Assembly: GCA_900766245.1 (NCBI GenBank)
Contig: CAAFUR010000029.1
Coordinates: 66,870 to 130,869, forward strand
DNA from: Veillonellaceae bacterium
GTDB lineage: Bacteria; Bacillota; Negativicutes; Veillonellales; Veillonellaceae
Length of the DNA: 64,000 bases
Direction of reading: 5' to 3'
Shown: piece after piece, positions 55,436-63,628 of the stretch
Position numbering within the stretch: the first letter of the stretch is position 1
Layout: every line of letters starts with the position of its first letter
Program-made: the position numbers and the translations under genes
The notes under the pieces: generated by a model
The model's input: only the letters and a program-made list of their open reading frames with translations
Told to the model about the DNA's origin: nothing
Database searches by the model: none

Positions 55436-55624
55436 TTATTTCTTTTCGCAGCGCATAACGCCAGCTTCCATATAGTTGTCAGCTTTCATGTCCACGAAAA
55501 TTACTTTTACCGCTTCTGCAGGTACTTTTACAGTTTCTACAGTTGCTTTTGTAATCGCTTCGCCAAGAGCTTTCTTTTGTTCAAAAGTACGACCTTCAAC
55601 AAGTTCTACATGAATAATAGGCAT
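55436..55624 (-). CDS. 4-oxalocrotonate tautomerase family protein
   Basis: 62 residues from MPIIHVELVEGRTFEQKKAL. After Met removal Pro1 is the catalytic base, and this start has GGAGG 8 bases upstream; a longer frame would bury Pro1. The VKVIFVDMKADNYMEAGV block resembles DmpI/YwhB tautomerases. The natural substrate is unknown. Confidence 0.9.
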   Translation of the reverse strand: MPIIHVELVEGRTFEQKKALGEAITKATVETVKVPAEAVKVIFVDMKADNYMEAGVMRCEKK

Positions 55625-55718
55625 GAGTCTTTCCTCCATCACCACTACGCATCTATAGCACTATGCTATAGATAAAATCTCATCCTATTGTATCATATTT
55701 AGCCCTCACTAAACAACT

Positions 55719-57755
55719 TTAACTATACAAAATACGCGTATACTGTGGTCCAAAGCGTGCTTCCATTTGATGACGCAAAGTCGATTGCACTTCATCAAAT
55801 CCGTGGGATTGTAAATACGCTTTAGCATCTTCCCGGGCTTCCACAAGAATAGGAATATCTTTGATGATGTTCGCCACTTTCAAATCTGGCAATCCCGACT
55901 GAGCCAAGCCAAATAATTCCCCTGTGCCACGAATGAGCAAGTCTTGTTCTGCCAGTTCAAATCCGTCTTGCGTTTGTTCCATCAGTGAAAGTCGAGTTTT
56001 GCTATCAGGGTTTTTACTATCACTAATCAGAATACAATAGGCCTGTGCCGATCCACGACCTACACGACCTCGCAATTGATGCAACTGGGATAAACCAAAC
56101 CGCTCCGCATTATGGATACACATAATCGTCGCATTCGGAACATTCACGCCTACTTCAATCACCGTAGTCGATACTAACAAATGAATCTCTCGACGATAGA
56201 ACGCATCCATAATTTCTTCTTTTTCCTTTGGACGCATACGACCATGCACCAAACCTACACGATAGTGTGGCTCAAAGTATTCTTTATATTCATAATAAAT
56301 TTGTTCTGCCGCTTGTAAATCCATTTTTTCAGACTCTTCCACTAATGGGCACACTGCATAGACCTGACGACCCGCTTGCATTTCTTTTTCAAAAAAATGT
56401 AGCAGCCGTTCCTTGTAAGACGAATCTACAGCGTAGGTTTTCACTGGTTTACGACCTGGGGGCATTTCCTTAATCAAAGAAACTTCCAAATCTCCATAAA
56501 TGGATAAGGTCATCGTCCGTGGTATAGGAGTCGCCGTCATGATTAACACATGAGGGTGATCTCCTTTGCGTTGTAGTTTCGCCCGCTGCTCTACACCAAA
56601 TCGATGTTGTTCATCCACTACAATCAGTCCTAGTTGATGAAACACTACCTTATTTTGAATCAATGCATGAGTGCCTACTATGACATCGATATCTCCTCGT
56701 TCTAAAGCATCATAGAGATCTTGCTTTTTCTTCGTTGAACCCGTCAACAATGCCATTCGGATTGGTGCATCTTGAAAGAGCCCCTGAAAGCTTTCAAAAT
56801 GTTGAGTGGCCAAAATTTCTGTCGGTGCCATAATGGCCCCTTGAAATCCGTTTTCTACTGCTTTCGCTAATGCCAAAGCAGCTACCACCGTTTTACCAGA
56901 ACCTACATCACCTTGCACTAACCGCTGCATAGCTTGGGGCTGTTCCATATCCTTAGCAATCTCTCCTAATGCTTTCTCTTGATCCCCAGTCAAAGTAAAT
57001 GGTAAGCCTTTTCTAATTCGCTCCACCAAAGATCCATTTTGGGTCATAGGGAATCCCCCTTGACCCTGTTCATGGGCACGAAGGAGCAATAGCCCCATTT
57101 GCATAATCCATAGTTCTTCATAGGCTAACTGTTTGCGTGCCTCTTGGTAGCGTTCCCAAGATGTAGGAAAATGCATCTCCCGAAAGGCATCATAACGGCT
57201 CATGGTAAACTTATTCCCCATCACATCTTGCGGGACCACATCTTCTAAAGTGCCATTATGGTCAAACCAGTTTTTTATGGCCAATCTGATCCCCCATTGT
57301 TTCATACCTTCCGTCAAACCATAGACAGGTACAATACCACGCTCCATAACTTGCCCTTCTTCTATCAGTTCCACTTGTGGTGTATTCATTTGGAAGGCCC
57401 CATAGGCATGTTCTATCTTTCCATAGGCATAGATATGTTGACCTGGTTTATAAAAGTTTTTCTTATAGGCTTGGTTAAAAAAGGTCAAGTTTAATTGACG
57501 TATCCCATCAGATAGAGTAACCGTTAGAATATGCATACGTGGTCTTGGTCGTTTTTCACTGACCCGTACTACCTGCCCTGTCATACCTACCATCTCTCCT
57601 ATAGGGGCTTCACAGATCGTATACACTTGCCGTCTATCTTCAAAAGTGCGTGGAAAATAATGCAACAAACCTGTTACCGTATAGATTCCTAATTTATTCA
57701 ATTGTTTCACTCGTTGCGGTCCCATGCTCTTTATGGATTGCAATTGTTCGTTCAT
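55719..57755 (-). CDS. recG: ATP-dependent DNA helicase RecG
   Basis: 678 residues. N-terminal wedge domain with an OB fold (GMTGQVVRVSEK), then superfamily 2 motifs: Walker A GDVGSGKTVVAALAL, VDEQHRFG (motif II), TATPIPRTM, STTVIEVGVNVPN, and the C-terminal QLRGRVGRG. Reverses stalled replication forks and branch-migrates Holliday junctions. It is followed by the tautomerase gene. Confidence 0.97.
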   Translation of the reverse strand: MNEQLQSIKSMGPQRVKQLNKLGIYTVTGLLHYFPRTFEDRRQVYTICEAPIGEMVGMTGQVVRVSEKRPRPRMHILTVTLSDGIRQLNLTFFNQAYKKNFYKPGQHIYAYGKIEHAYGAFQMNTPQVELIEEGQVMERGIVPVYGLTEGMKQWGIRLAIKNWFDHNGTLEDVVPQDVMGNKFTMSRYDAFREMHFPTSWERYQEARKQLAYEELWIMQMGLLLLRAHEQGQGGFPMTQNGSLVERIRKGLPFTLTGDQEKALGEIAKDMEQPQAMQRLVQGDVGSGKTVVAALALAKAVENGFQGAIMAPTEILATQHFESFQGLFQDAPIRMALLTGSTKKKQDLYDALERGDIDVIVGTHALIQNKVVFHQLGLIVVDEQHRFGVEQRAKLQRKGDHPHVLIMTATPIPRTMTLSIYGDLEVSLIKEMPPGRKPVKTYAVDSSYKERLLHFFEKEMQAGRQVYAVCPLVEESEKMDLQAAEQIYYEYKEYFEPHYRVGLVHGRMRPKEKEEIMDAFYRREIHLLVSTTVIEVGVNVPNATIMCIHNAERFGLSQLHQLRGRVGRGSAQAYCILISDSKNPDSKTRLSLMEQTQDGFELAEQDLLIRGTGELFGLAQSGLPDLKVANIIKDIPILVEAREDAKAYLQSHGFDEVQSTLRHQMEARFGPQYTRILYS

Positions 57756-58161
57756 ATTCTATCCGTACTCTTTCCTATTTCATTCTTTATGAAAGTATTT
57801 CCTACTCTACCAATACTGAAACTGTGCGACATAACTTATTCATATCTGCTGAGCAAGATATGAGAAGCACTATACATTTGCCATATGTCGAATGTTTATC
57901 AACTGGTCAGGACATGACAACCGCTATAGTATACATATGCTACATGATTAATTTATAACAGCTAGTCAAGATATAAGAAACGTCATACTCCAAATACATA
58001 CTAAACACTATAAGTACATACAAATACACTGCTATGAGCAATATCTCTGTATCTATCTATGTATGCAACTATAGTACACTGTCATACACAGTAGACATTT
58101 AATATCCTATATTATACCATAGAGAGACAATACAATATGAACTCCTCCTAAAAATAGGCGC
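57756..58161. other. Non-coding stretch upstream of recG
   Basis: About 400 bp without a supportable gene. It contains three very degenerate copies of a motif like TCAAGATATAAGAAACGTC, near 57852, 57906 and 57964. The recG promoter is presumably here but no convincing -35/-10 pair was found. Confidence 0.5.
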
Positions 58162-58226
58162 AAAAAAGAAGGGCACTTTGTAAAAGAGTTACGTGAGTTA
58201 GGTTATATAACAAAGTGTCCTTCTAT
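58162..58226 (-). ncRNA. Candidate ~65-nt hairpin RNA diverging from rpmB
   Basis: The minus strand has AGAAGGACACTTTGT pairing with ACAAAGTGCCCTTCT (one mismatch) around a loop of about 28 nt, followed by six T: a complete terminator hairpin with no minus-strand gene before it. A promoter with TATAAT at 58233-58238 would start transcription at about 58226, exactly at the base of the stem. The unit therefore looks like a self-contained small RNA. Loop sequence includes CCTAACTCACGTAACTC. No known RNA family is recognised. Confidence 0.5.
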
Positions 58227-58232
58227 GTTTAA

Positions 58233-58261
58233 ATTATACATCTTGTTTAAATTAAACGCAA
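58233..58261 (-). promoter_or_regulatory. Predicted promoter of the candidate small RNA
   Basis: Minus strand -35 TTGCGT (58256-58261), 17-bp spacer, perfect -10 TATAAT (58233-58238). The predicted start falls at the small-RNA stem. Confidence 0.55.
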
Positions 58262-58279
58262 GTCATATGTTTATAAAAT

Positions 58280-58307
58280 TTGACAGACTTTAGCATTTTG
58301 GTATATA
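58280..58307 (+). promoter_or_regulatory. Predicted distal promoter of rpmB
   Basis: -35 TTGACA (perfect, 58280-58285), 16-bp spacer, -10 TATATA (58302-58307). A second possible promoter lies downstream: TTGCAT at 58352, 18-bp spacer, TAAAAT at 58376. Between them AATGCA/TGCATT forms a small hairpin followed by TCTTTTTAT, which could act as an attenuator. Confidence 0.55.
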
Positions 58308-58424
58308 GTTAGTAAGCTAATGTAATATTATCTAGAAAGGGAAGAATGCACTTGCATTGCTACCTCTTTTTATGATAAAATACATATGTTATATTAGTAG
58401 TAAACACTTTGGAGGTGGAAACAA

Positions 58425-58613
58425 ATGGCAAACCTTTGCGAAGTATGTGGTAAATCCACTACTACGGGTATGAATGTTTCTCATTCCCATATCCGTTCCA
58501 AACGAACTTGGAAACCAAACATCCAAAGAGTACGAGCAATTGTAGACGGCGAAACTAAACGAGTTAACGTTTGCACACGCTGCCTTCGTTCTGATAAAAT
58601 TACACGCGCGTAA
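58425..58613 (+). CDS. rpmB: 50S ribosomal protein L28
   Basis: 62 residues. MANLCEVCGKSTTTGMNVSHSH opens with a CxxC pair and VCTRCLRS gives a second CxxC, so this is the zinc-binding form of L28. RSKRTWKPNIQRVRA is the conserved RNA-binding core. GGAGGTGG is the ribosome site. It is monocistronic, with its own promoters and a terminator directly after. Zinc-binding copies are sometimes exchanged for zinc-free ones under zinc starvation; no second copy is seen here. Confidence 0.96.
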   Translation: MANLCEVCGKSTTTGMNVSHSHIRSKRTWKPNIQRVRAIVDGETKRVNVCTRCLRSDKITRA

Positions 58614-58634
58614 GATTTTGAAGGTACATGTACT

Positions 58635-58690
58635 CAAAAAAGAGGCTATCAGTCAGGAAGAATATTCTTCAGTACTGATAGCCTCTTTTG
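58635..58690. terminator. Bidirectional terminator between rpmB and deoB
   Basis: AAGAGGCTATCAGT pairs with ACTGATAGCCTCTT, with an inner GAAGAATATTCTTC palindrome. T-runs flank both sides, so it can end both the plus-strand rpmB and minus-strand deoB transcripts. Confidence 0.9.
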
Positions 58691-58782
58691 CTATGTCTAA
58701 TTTTATTATTTTACTCTATTTTTACACCGGTAAAACACAAGGCTCAGTATAGGGCTACCTATATAAAAAGTAAGCCTATCCT

Positions 58783-60063
58783 TTATTTTGCTAATAATTG
58801 TAAGAAACTTTCCCCCACAAATGCTTCTTTAACTCCAAAGTTTTCCAATATAGTTTGTCCAATATCTGCAAAGCTACGTCTATCCCCTAGATCAATGGGG
58901 CCTGTAAAAGCTGATGAATACGCCAAAAGGGGCACGAGTTCCCGTGTATGGTCTGTTCCCTTCCAAGTCGGATCGTTACCATGGTCTGCCGTAATCAGTA
59001 GCAAATCATCTTTGGTCAATAATTCCAGCAATCCCCCTAGTTGATAGTCAAACATTTCTAGCTCACGACCATAACCTTGTACATCACGACGATGTCCATA
59101 CAAGCTATCGAACTCTACTAGATTGACTATCATATAGCCATGAGTAAATCTACCTTCTAACGTAGTATCCGATGTATCTTGCATACTCTGTGTACTACAT
59201 GTGCCACCTGTATCATCTGTAGCATCTGTACTATGCATACTATGTGTATCATCCGCACTATGCCCTAACAAGGCAGCTACTAGATTCATGCCATGAGAAT
59301 TAGATTTTGTTGGATAGGATTGATCCAAACCGATATGAGCGTAAATATCCCCAATCTTACCTACTCCTATGGTCGGTACCTTCACATCTTGTAGAGCTTG
59401 CAACACAAATCGACCTTCTGGTAATCGACTATAATCATGACGATTTGAGGTGCGCACAAAACGACCTGGCTCCCCCACAAAGGGACGAGCAATAATACGT
59501 CCTACATAGTAGTCTCCAATACATACTCGTTCCCGCGTAATTTGGCACATCTTGTATAGGTCCTCTAAAGGTATGATGCTTTCATGAGCGGCGATTTGAA
59601 ACACCGAATCGGCAGACGTATACACAATAGGTTTCCCCGTTCTCATATGCTCTTCCCCAAGACGCTCAATGATTTCCGTCCCCGATGCCGCTTCATTACC
59701 TAAAAATCCATAGCCTGTTTCCTTCGTGAAAGTGTCCATTAACTCCTGAGGAAATCCATCATAAAAGGTTGGGAAAGGAACTTTCACAGGATGACCCATC
59801 ATTTCCCAATGACCACTGGTCGTATCTTTCCCTGTACTTTGTTCATGCATGCGACCAAAGGCACCCACCACTGTATCTTGTTGCGGTGTAATATCCGCAA
59901 TCCTACCGATACCCAATTTTCGTAAATTCGGAATCTGTAAAGGCCCTACCGCCTCTTCAATATGGCCCAATGTATTAGCACCCGTATCTCCAAAACGTTC
60001 TGCATCTGGATTGTGACCAATTCCTACACTATCTGTAACAATCGTAATAATTCGTTTAAACAT
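58783..60063 (-). CDS. deoB: Phosphopentomutase with a low-complexity insertion
   Basis: 426 residues from MFKRIITIVTDSVGIGHNPD, with GGAGG 6 bases upstream. DeoB interconverts (deoxy)ribose 1- and 5-phosphates in nucleoside salvage. Alkaline-phosphatase-fold motifs: DSVGIG, the phosphorylated-Thr region TGKDTTSGHWEMMG, TKSNSHGMNL, GHRRDVQGYG, TADHGNDPTW and DHTRE. Residues about 269-301 (59161-59259) are an Asp/Thr/Ser/His-rich stretch that does not fit the family and sits just before VNLVEFDSLYGHRRD. The enzyme is otherwise complete. Confidence 0.93.
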   Translation of the reverse strand: MFKRIITIVTDSVGIGHNPDAERFGDTGANTLGHIEEAVGPLQIPNLRKLGIGRIADITPQQDTVVGAFGRMHEQSTGKDTTSGHWEMMGHPVKVPFPTFYDGFPQELMDTFTKETGYGFLGNEAASGTEIIERLGEEHMRTGKPIVYTSADSVFQIAAHESIIPLEDLYKMCQITRERVCIGDYYVGRIIARPFVGEPGRFVRTSNRHDYSRLPEGRFVLQALQDVKVPTIGVGKIGDIYAHIGLDQSYPTKSNSHGMNLVAALLGHSADDTHSMHSTDATDDTGGTCSTQSMQDTSDTTLEGRFTHGYMIVNLVEFDSLYGHRRDVQGYGRELEMFDYQLGGLLELLTKDDLLLITADHGNDPTWKGTDHTRELVPLLAYSSAFTGPIDLGDRRSFADIGQTILENFGVKEAFVGESFLQLLAK

Positions 60064-60100
60064 AGAGACCTCCTCTTTGTTAAACACTTGTAAACAATCT

Positions 60101-60128
60101 ATGCCTAGGAAGTTAGACTCCTAGGCAT
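60101..60128. repeat. Intergenic hairpin between the Nudix gene and deoB
   Basis: ATGCCTAGGA pairs perfectly with TCCTAGGCAT around an 8-base loop. The minus strand lacks a T-run after it, so it is more likely an mRNA structure or processing site than a terminator. Confidence 0.5.
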
Positions 60129-60135
60129 TCTTTCA

Positions 60136-60660
60136 CTATTTCAAATACGGCATAGCTAATAACAACGCGGACAAAGATTTACTATCTTTGATTTTCTCTT
60201 CCTTAATACGTTGTAGCAATTCGTCGAACGTATAGCGCTCTACTTCCACATATTCATCTTCATCCCAATGGATTTCCCCTTTGGAAAGTCCTTTTGCCAC
60301 ATACAAATGAATGACTTCATTACAAAAACCAGGAGATGTTGCAATAGTTCCAAGACTAATCCATTCCGAAGCTACAATACCTGTTTCTTCTTCTAGCTCA
60401 CGTTTAGCACATACCAAAGGATCTTCACCAGCATCTAATTTACCCGCAGGGATTTCCAATAAATAATCGTTCAAAGCATAGCGGAACTGCTTTTCCATAA
60501 TGATACGATTGTCTTCATCAATGGCTATCACAGCACTAGCTCCTGGGTGATGCACTACTTCACGCCAAGCTTCCTTACCATTAACCTCTGCCACATCATA
60601 GGTTACTTTAATCAATTTACCATCGAATTTCATTTCCGATGAAAGTTTACGTTCTTGCAT
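60136..60660 (-). CDS. Nudix hydrolase, ADP-ribose pyrophosphatase type
   Basis: 174 residues. The Nudix box is G-x5-E-x7-RELEEETGI-style: GKLDAGEDPLVCAKRELEEE followed by TGIVASEW, with the catalytic REXXEE. EIPAGKLD before it and the RYALNDYLLEIPAG context match ADP-ribose pyrophosphatases (NudF). GGAGG lies close upstream. It precedes deoB by 72 bp; both act on ribose phosphates, so a shared salvage role is plausible. Confidence 0.9.
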   Translation of the reverse strand: MQERKLSSEMKFDGKLIKVTYDVAEVNGKEAWREVVHHPGASAVIAIDEDNRIIMEKQFRYALNDYLLEIPAGKLDAGEDPLVCAKRELEEETGIVASEWISLGTIATSPGFCNEVIHLYVAKGLSKGEIHWDEDEYVEVERYTFDELLQRIKEEKIKDSKSLSALLLAMPYLK

Positions 60661-60669
60661 GGGTCCTCC

Positions 60670-61100
60670 TTAATCTTCATATATAATAAGTCCCTCATAG
60701 GAATCTTCTGTTAATCTAATGATTTCTTTCTGTCTACGGCTAACACTCATATTCCAAGTTACCGTTTTATCAATCGCTGCCATGTATTCCTCTTTAGAAT
60801 AATACTCACCAAAGTTCACGGTCCAATTAAACACTAATTCTTGCAATTATAACAAAACAGCATATTCATGTTTACAATGCCCCTCACATATTTAGAAGGA
60901 CGAATTTTGCAATGATAAGCGATATCGACGACAGTTCCCACCTTCTTCTGCATGAGCCCCGTCACATACACCAAATCACCTTCATAGAGCTCCATGTGCT
61001 CAACAATGAAAGTCCCTCTCTCTATTAGTGATAAAATAGACTTCTGCTAAGTAAATATCTGGGATTGGAATGCGGATTGCGTGAGCTTGAGTTGTTTCAT
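60670..61100 (-). pseudogene. Decayed gene of unknown function with frameshifts
   Basis: Three consecutive reading-frame segments on the minus strand look like one broken protein: AHAIRIPIPDIYLAEVYFIT, then VEHMELYEGDLVYVTGLMQK continuing to a CYNCKN end, then VFNWTVNFGEYYSKEEYMAA continuing to LIIYED before the stop at 60670. The first break lies in an AGAGAGAGGG run; the second is near 60850. An ATG with AAAGGA upstream at 61100 reads into a fourth frame. The family is not recognised. This accounts for the gap between the Nudix and DUF262 genes. Confidence 0.5.
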
Positions 61101-61127
61101 AGGAATCCTTTCTAGCGGTGAATAGAC

Positions 61128-61136
61128 ATTATATCA
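61128..61136 (-). promoter_or_regulatory. Predicted extended -10 promoter
   Basis: The minus strand reads TGATATAAT, a perfect extended -10, about 30 bp before the remnant gene. It may now drive the Nudix-deoB unit through a leader made of the decayed gene. Confidence 0.4.
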
Positions 61137-61203
61137 CAAAAACATTTTACTAAATCTTTTGATGATATAATATATCTACTTTATCCAATAATTCTATCTT
61201 AAA

Positions 61204-63128
61204 TCATTCTATATCAATACTATTAATTTTATATAGGTCTACAATAAGGTTAGCTAATATCTTTGTTCTTCGATCTATGTCATCAACTGTCCACATGTCT
61301 TTAGTACTAATATCTTCATCTTTATCAACAATCGATTCATTTAAAAATAATCCTGTTCGTAACCCCTCATACTCTGATTTATTCTCATTATAATAATCTC
61401 TCTTATTGATAAAAGAATTATTACTCATTTCTGAATTATACGGAGTTAATGTTAAATTTCCAAGTTTGTTTTTATACCTATCCTGTAAATCTTCAGCTAG
61501 TATTTTATCTCCATTACCAATAGATTGAATCCAATCTGTATTTAATTTTCCATATGGTAAAATATGCTCTATAGTCCATCTATATAGAGAACGCCCCTTA
61601 TATTCTGATATATAATAATCTAATGTATCCTCTCTAGACTTAGAAAAATATCCATCATTATACTTTCTAGATAAGTCTATTAAGATTATACGAAGAGTTT
61701 TAGAGTTAGATTTACTATATATCGGCTCACATAAATCTAACTTAAATTGTTCATCACTTACAGATATTTCATTTAAAAGTTTTGATATAGTAGAAACTAT
61801 TAAATTGATATCACAACTATTTTGTAATGTACGAATAGTTTCTAAAACACGTGAGCGAATATTAGATGCCTTCGGTTTTAAAGTAATATTTCTTTTAACA
61901 TAGAATGCTTTAATAGTATATAAAATATTAAGTAAATTACTTTGAGGAAATAAGTTCCTATAATACATATCTAATAAAAACATAAGAAACGGATATATAG
62001 ATGATGATTCCATCCTATACAATTCACTTAATACTCTTAATATATATGGGTCATTAACTACATTAGGCTGAACCTGTTTATTAAGTATATCCTCGCTATT
62101 TATAATATCTACAAATATCCTTGCATGTTTTATTAACTGATCAATAAAATCTGCACCTTTACGTGCAAATACTTTTTCATAACCTTTTAAAGCGGTTTTT
62201 TTAGTTATAGATGTAGCTGTAGTTCCAATAAATGTATCATAATAATTTAACAAAAATTGAATTACCTTACTATGATTAGAGTCTTTTTCAGATTCTCCAA
62301 AAATATCTAAAAGTTCCGTCCATTTATCTTCATATTCTTTAATCAAACTTAACTCAGCATTACCAACAGTTGATAAGTATTTAACTTTAATTAAATCGAT
62401 TAAAGTTAATGGCAACCCCTTTGCATTAATAGAAGAGAAAATTGTAAATGCATCCCCTAAATCATTACATGTAATTATTACAAATTTTAAAAAATTAAGT
62501 TTATCATAAAGTACAACTAGATCCTCATATGTATAGCAGTTTTCATTTATCCACTCTAAAATATCTATAAAGCGTTTCCACATCAATCTTCTCTTATCAC
62601 AACTGATATTGTTGCTAATATATTCAATAATATTTGTATTCTCATCAAAAGTATTATCCGAATATATAAATGAAAAGATTGTAGAATACACTTCATTATC
62701 TTTTTTTAATAAATTAAGTTTATGTTTTATAACAGTATTAGAATGATCAGTAGTCGCTAATTTACACTTAATACGATCTTGTTTAGTATATATATATTTC
62801 TAGATACACTATGACTCGCATTTGGTAGAAATGAAAAAAAACTGTAACTAATTGCTAGATAAATTAAGGCTAATGAAGTTATTCGTTGCTGCCCATCAAC
62901 TACTTCATAAGTTATATTATGTGAGTACTCAACATTGCTTTTCTTTATAAAAAGAATATTTCCAATATAATATCCATCATTCTCTCTATATATATCATTT
63001 AGAAAATCATTTATATTTGATTCTTCCCATGAATACGGTCTTTGATAATTGGGAATATTATATAATGCTAATTTTTCATCATTAAAAATATCAATACTCG
63101 ATGAAACTTGTGTAGTAACTATCTCCAT
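61204..63128 (-). pseudogene. DUF262/DUF1524 (GmrSD-like) defence gene interrupted by a frameshift in a TA tract
   Basis: Two frames make one protein. The N-terminal part (63128-62757) has the DUF262 motifs IPNYQRPYSWEES and VVDGQQRITSL. The C-terminal part, readable from just after the break to 61204, has DLGDAFTIFSSINAKGLPLT and a DUF1524 HNH-type end with YRWTIEHILPYGK and LGNLTLTPYNSEMSNNSF. The frames change within an 11-nt TA run (62787-62797). Removing one TA unit restores a single frame of about 640 residues. Families of this type form type IV restriction or related anti-phage systems. AAGGAG precedes the ATG. The region is much more AT-rich than its neighbours, consistent with transfer. 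Confidence 0.85.
62787..62797. repeat. TA dinucleotide tract inside the DUF262 gene
   Basis: Eleven alternating T/A bases (5.5 units). The upstream DUF262 frame enters it and reaches TAG about 13 codons later; the downstream frame is open from it to the DUF1524 end. A two-base change shifts between the off and on states. Confidence 0.85.
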
Positions 63129-63149
63129 AGTAATTGCTCCTTAGATTAC

Positions 63150-63161
63150 ATATATATATAT
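63150..63161. repeat. TA dinucleotide tract in the leader of the DUF262 gene
   Basis: Twelve alternating A/T bases (six units) located about 22 bp before the DUF262 ATG and about 25 bp after a TTGACA (63187-63192, minus strand). It overlaps the place where a -10 box or transcription start would lie. Confidence 0.7.
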
Positions 63162-63203
63162 TAAGTAGATCACAGATAATATTACATGTCAAGATCTAAA
63201 AAA

Positions 63204-63231
63204 TATAGTAAAAAGGCAATCTCTTGAGATT
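63204..63231 (-). terminator. Weak hairpin after the 67-residue ORF
   Basis: The minus strand has AATCTC-AA-GAGATT followed by GCC and five T. The two-base gap means the real stem is shorter. It lies about 10 bp past the stop of the small ORF. Confidence 0.35.
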
Positions 63232-63241
63232 CTAGAAACTA

Positions 63242-63445
63242 TTATATTAATCCTATATCATTTTTTATAAAAAAACCGTTCAATAAGGTTACATTATCTT
63301 TATCCATATATTTATTATATAGATCTAGTAATATTTCCGTATTAGTTTCTCCTGTTTCGATACTAACAAAGGCTTCCACAAATGAAGGATAGTCTGTATT
63401 CATCATTTCCTGTATTTGTTGTTTAAATATATCAATATTAGTCAT
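63242..63445 (-). CDS. Small protein of unknown function upstream of the DUF262 gene
   Basis: 67 residues: MTNIDIFKQQIQEMMNTDYP followed by an acidic helical region and GFFIKNDIGLI. No signal peptide or membrane span, no recognised family. TAGGAGAAG lies about 7 bases before the ATG and an extended -10 sits about 65 bp upstream, so it is likely expressed. It is 113 bp ahead of the DUF262 gene on the same strand and shares its AT-rich composition; it could be a partner or regulator, which is inference only. Confidence 0.6.
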   Translation of the reverse strand: MTNIDIFKQQIQEMMNTDYPSFVEAFVSIETGETNTEILLDLYNKYMDKDNVTLLNGFFIKNDIGLI

Positions 63446-63509
63446 AACAACTTCTCCTATAATATAATAAATCTACTCATTGTTTTACATTTACAGCTAA
63501 TTCGATCAG

Positions 63510-63518
63510 ATTATATCA
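63510..63518 (-). promoter_or_regulatory. Predicted extended -10 promoter of the small ORF
   Basis: The minus strand reads TGATATAAT. The -35 region is poor. Predicted start near 63503. Confidence 0.45.
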
Positions 63519-63560
63519 TAAAAGACTAAGTAGAAACTAGATAGTTAAAAAAACAGCTAT

Positions 63561-63608
63561 AAAAAAAGTTACATTACGTCATCAATATAATTGCTTTTCT
63601 AATGTAGC
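63561..63608 (-). terminator. Terminator of a minus-strand transcript entering from the right
   Basis: The minus strand has GCTACATTA pairing with TAATGTAAC (one mismatch) around a 23-base loop, followed by seven T. It would end transcription coming from the repeat array or a gene beyond the window. Confidence 0.6.
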
Positions 63609-63628
63609 CTCATCATCTGCAACTTCCT

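Noticed and set aside
58389..58637. Minus-strand 82-codon frame over rpmB
   Set aside because: It is the mirror of the clearly conserved L28 gene and has no ribosome site.
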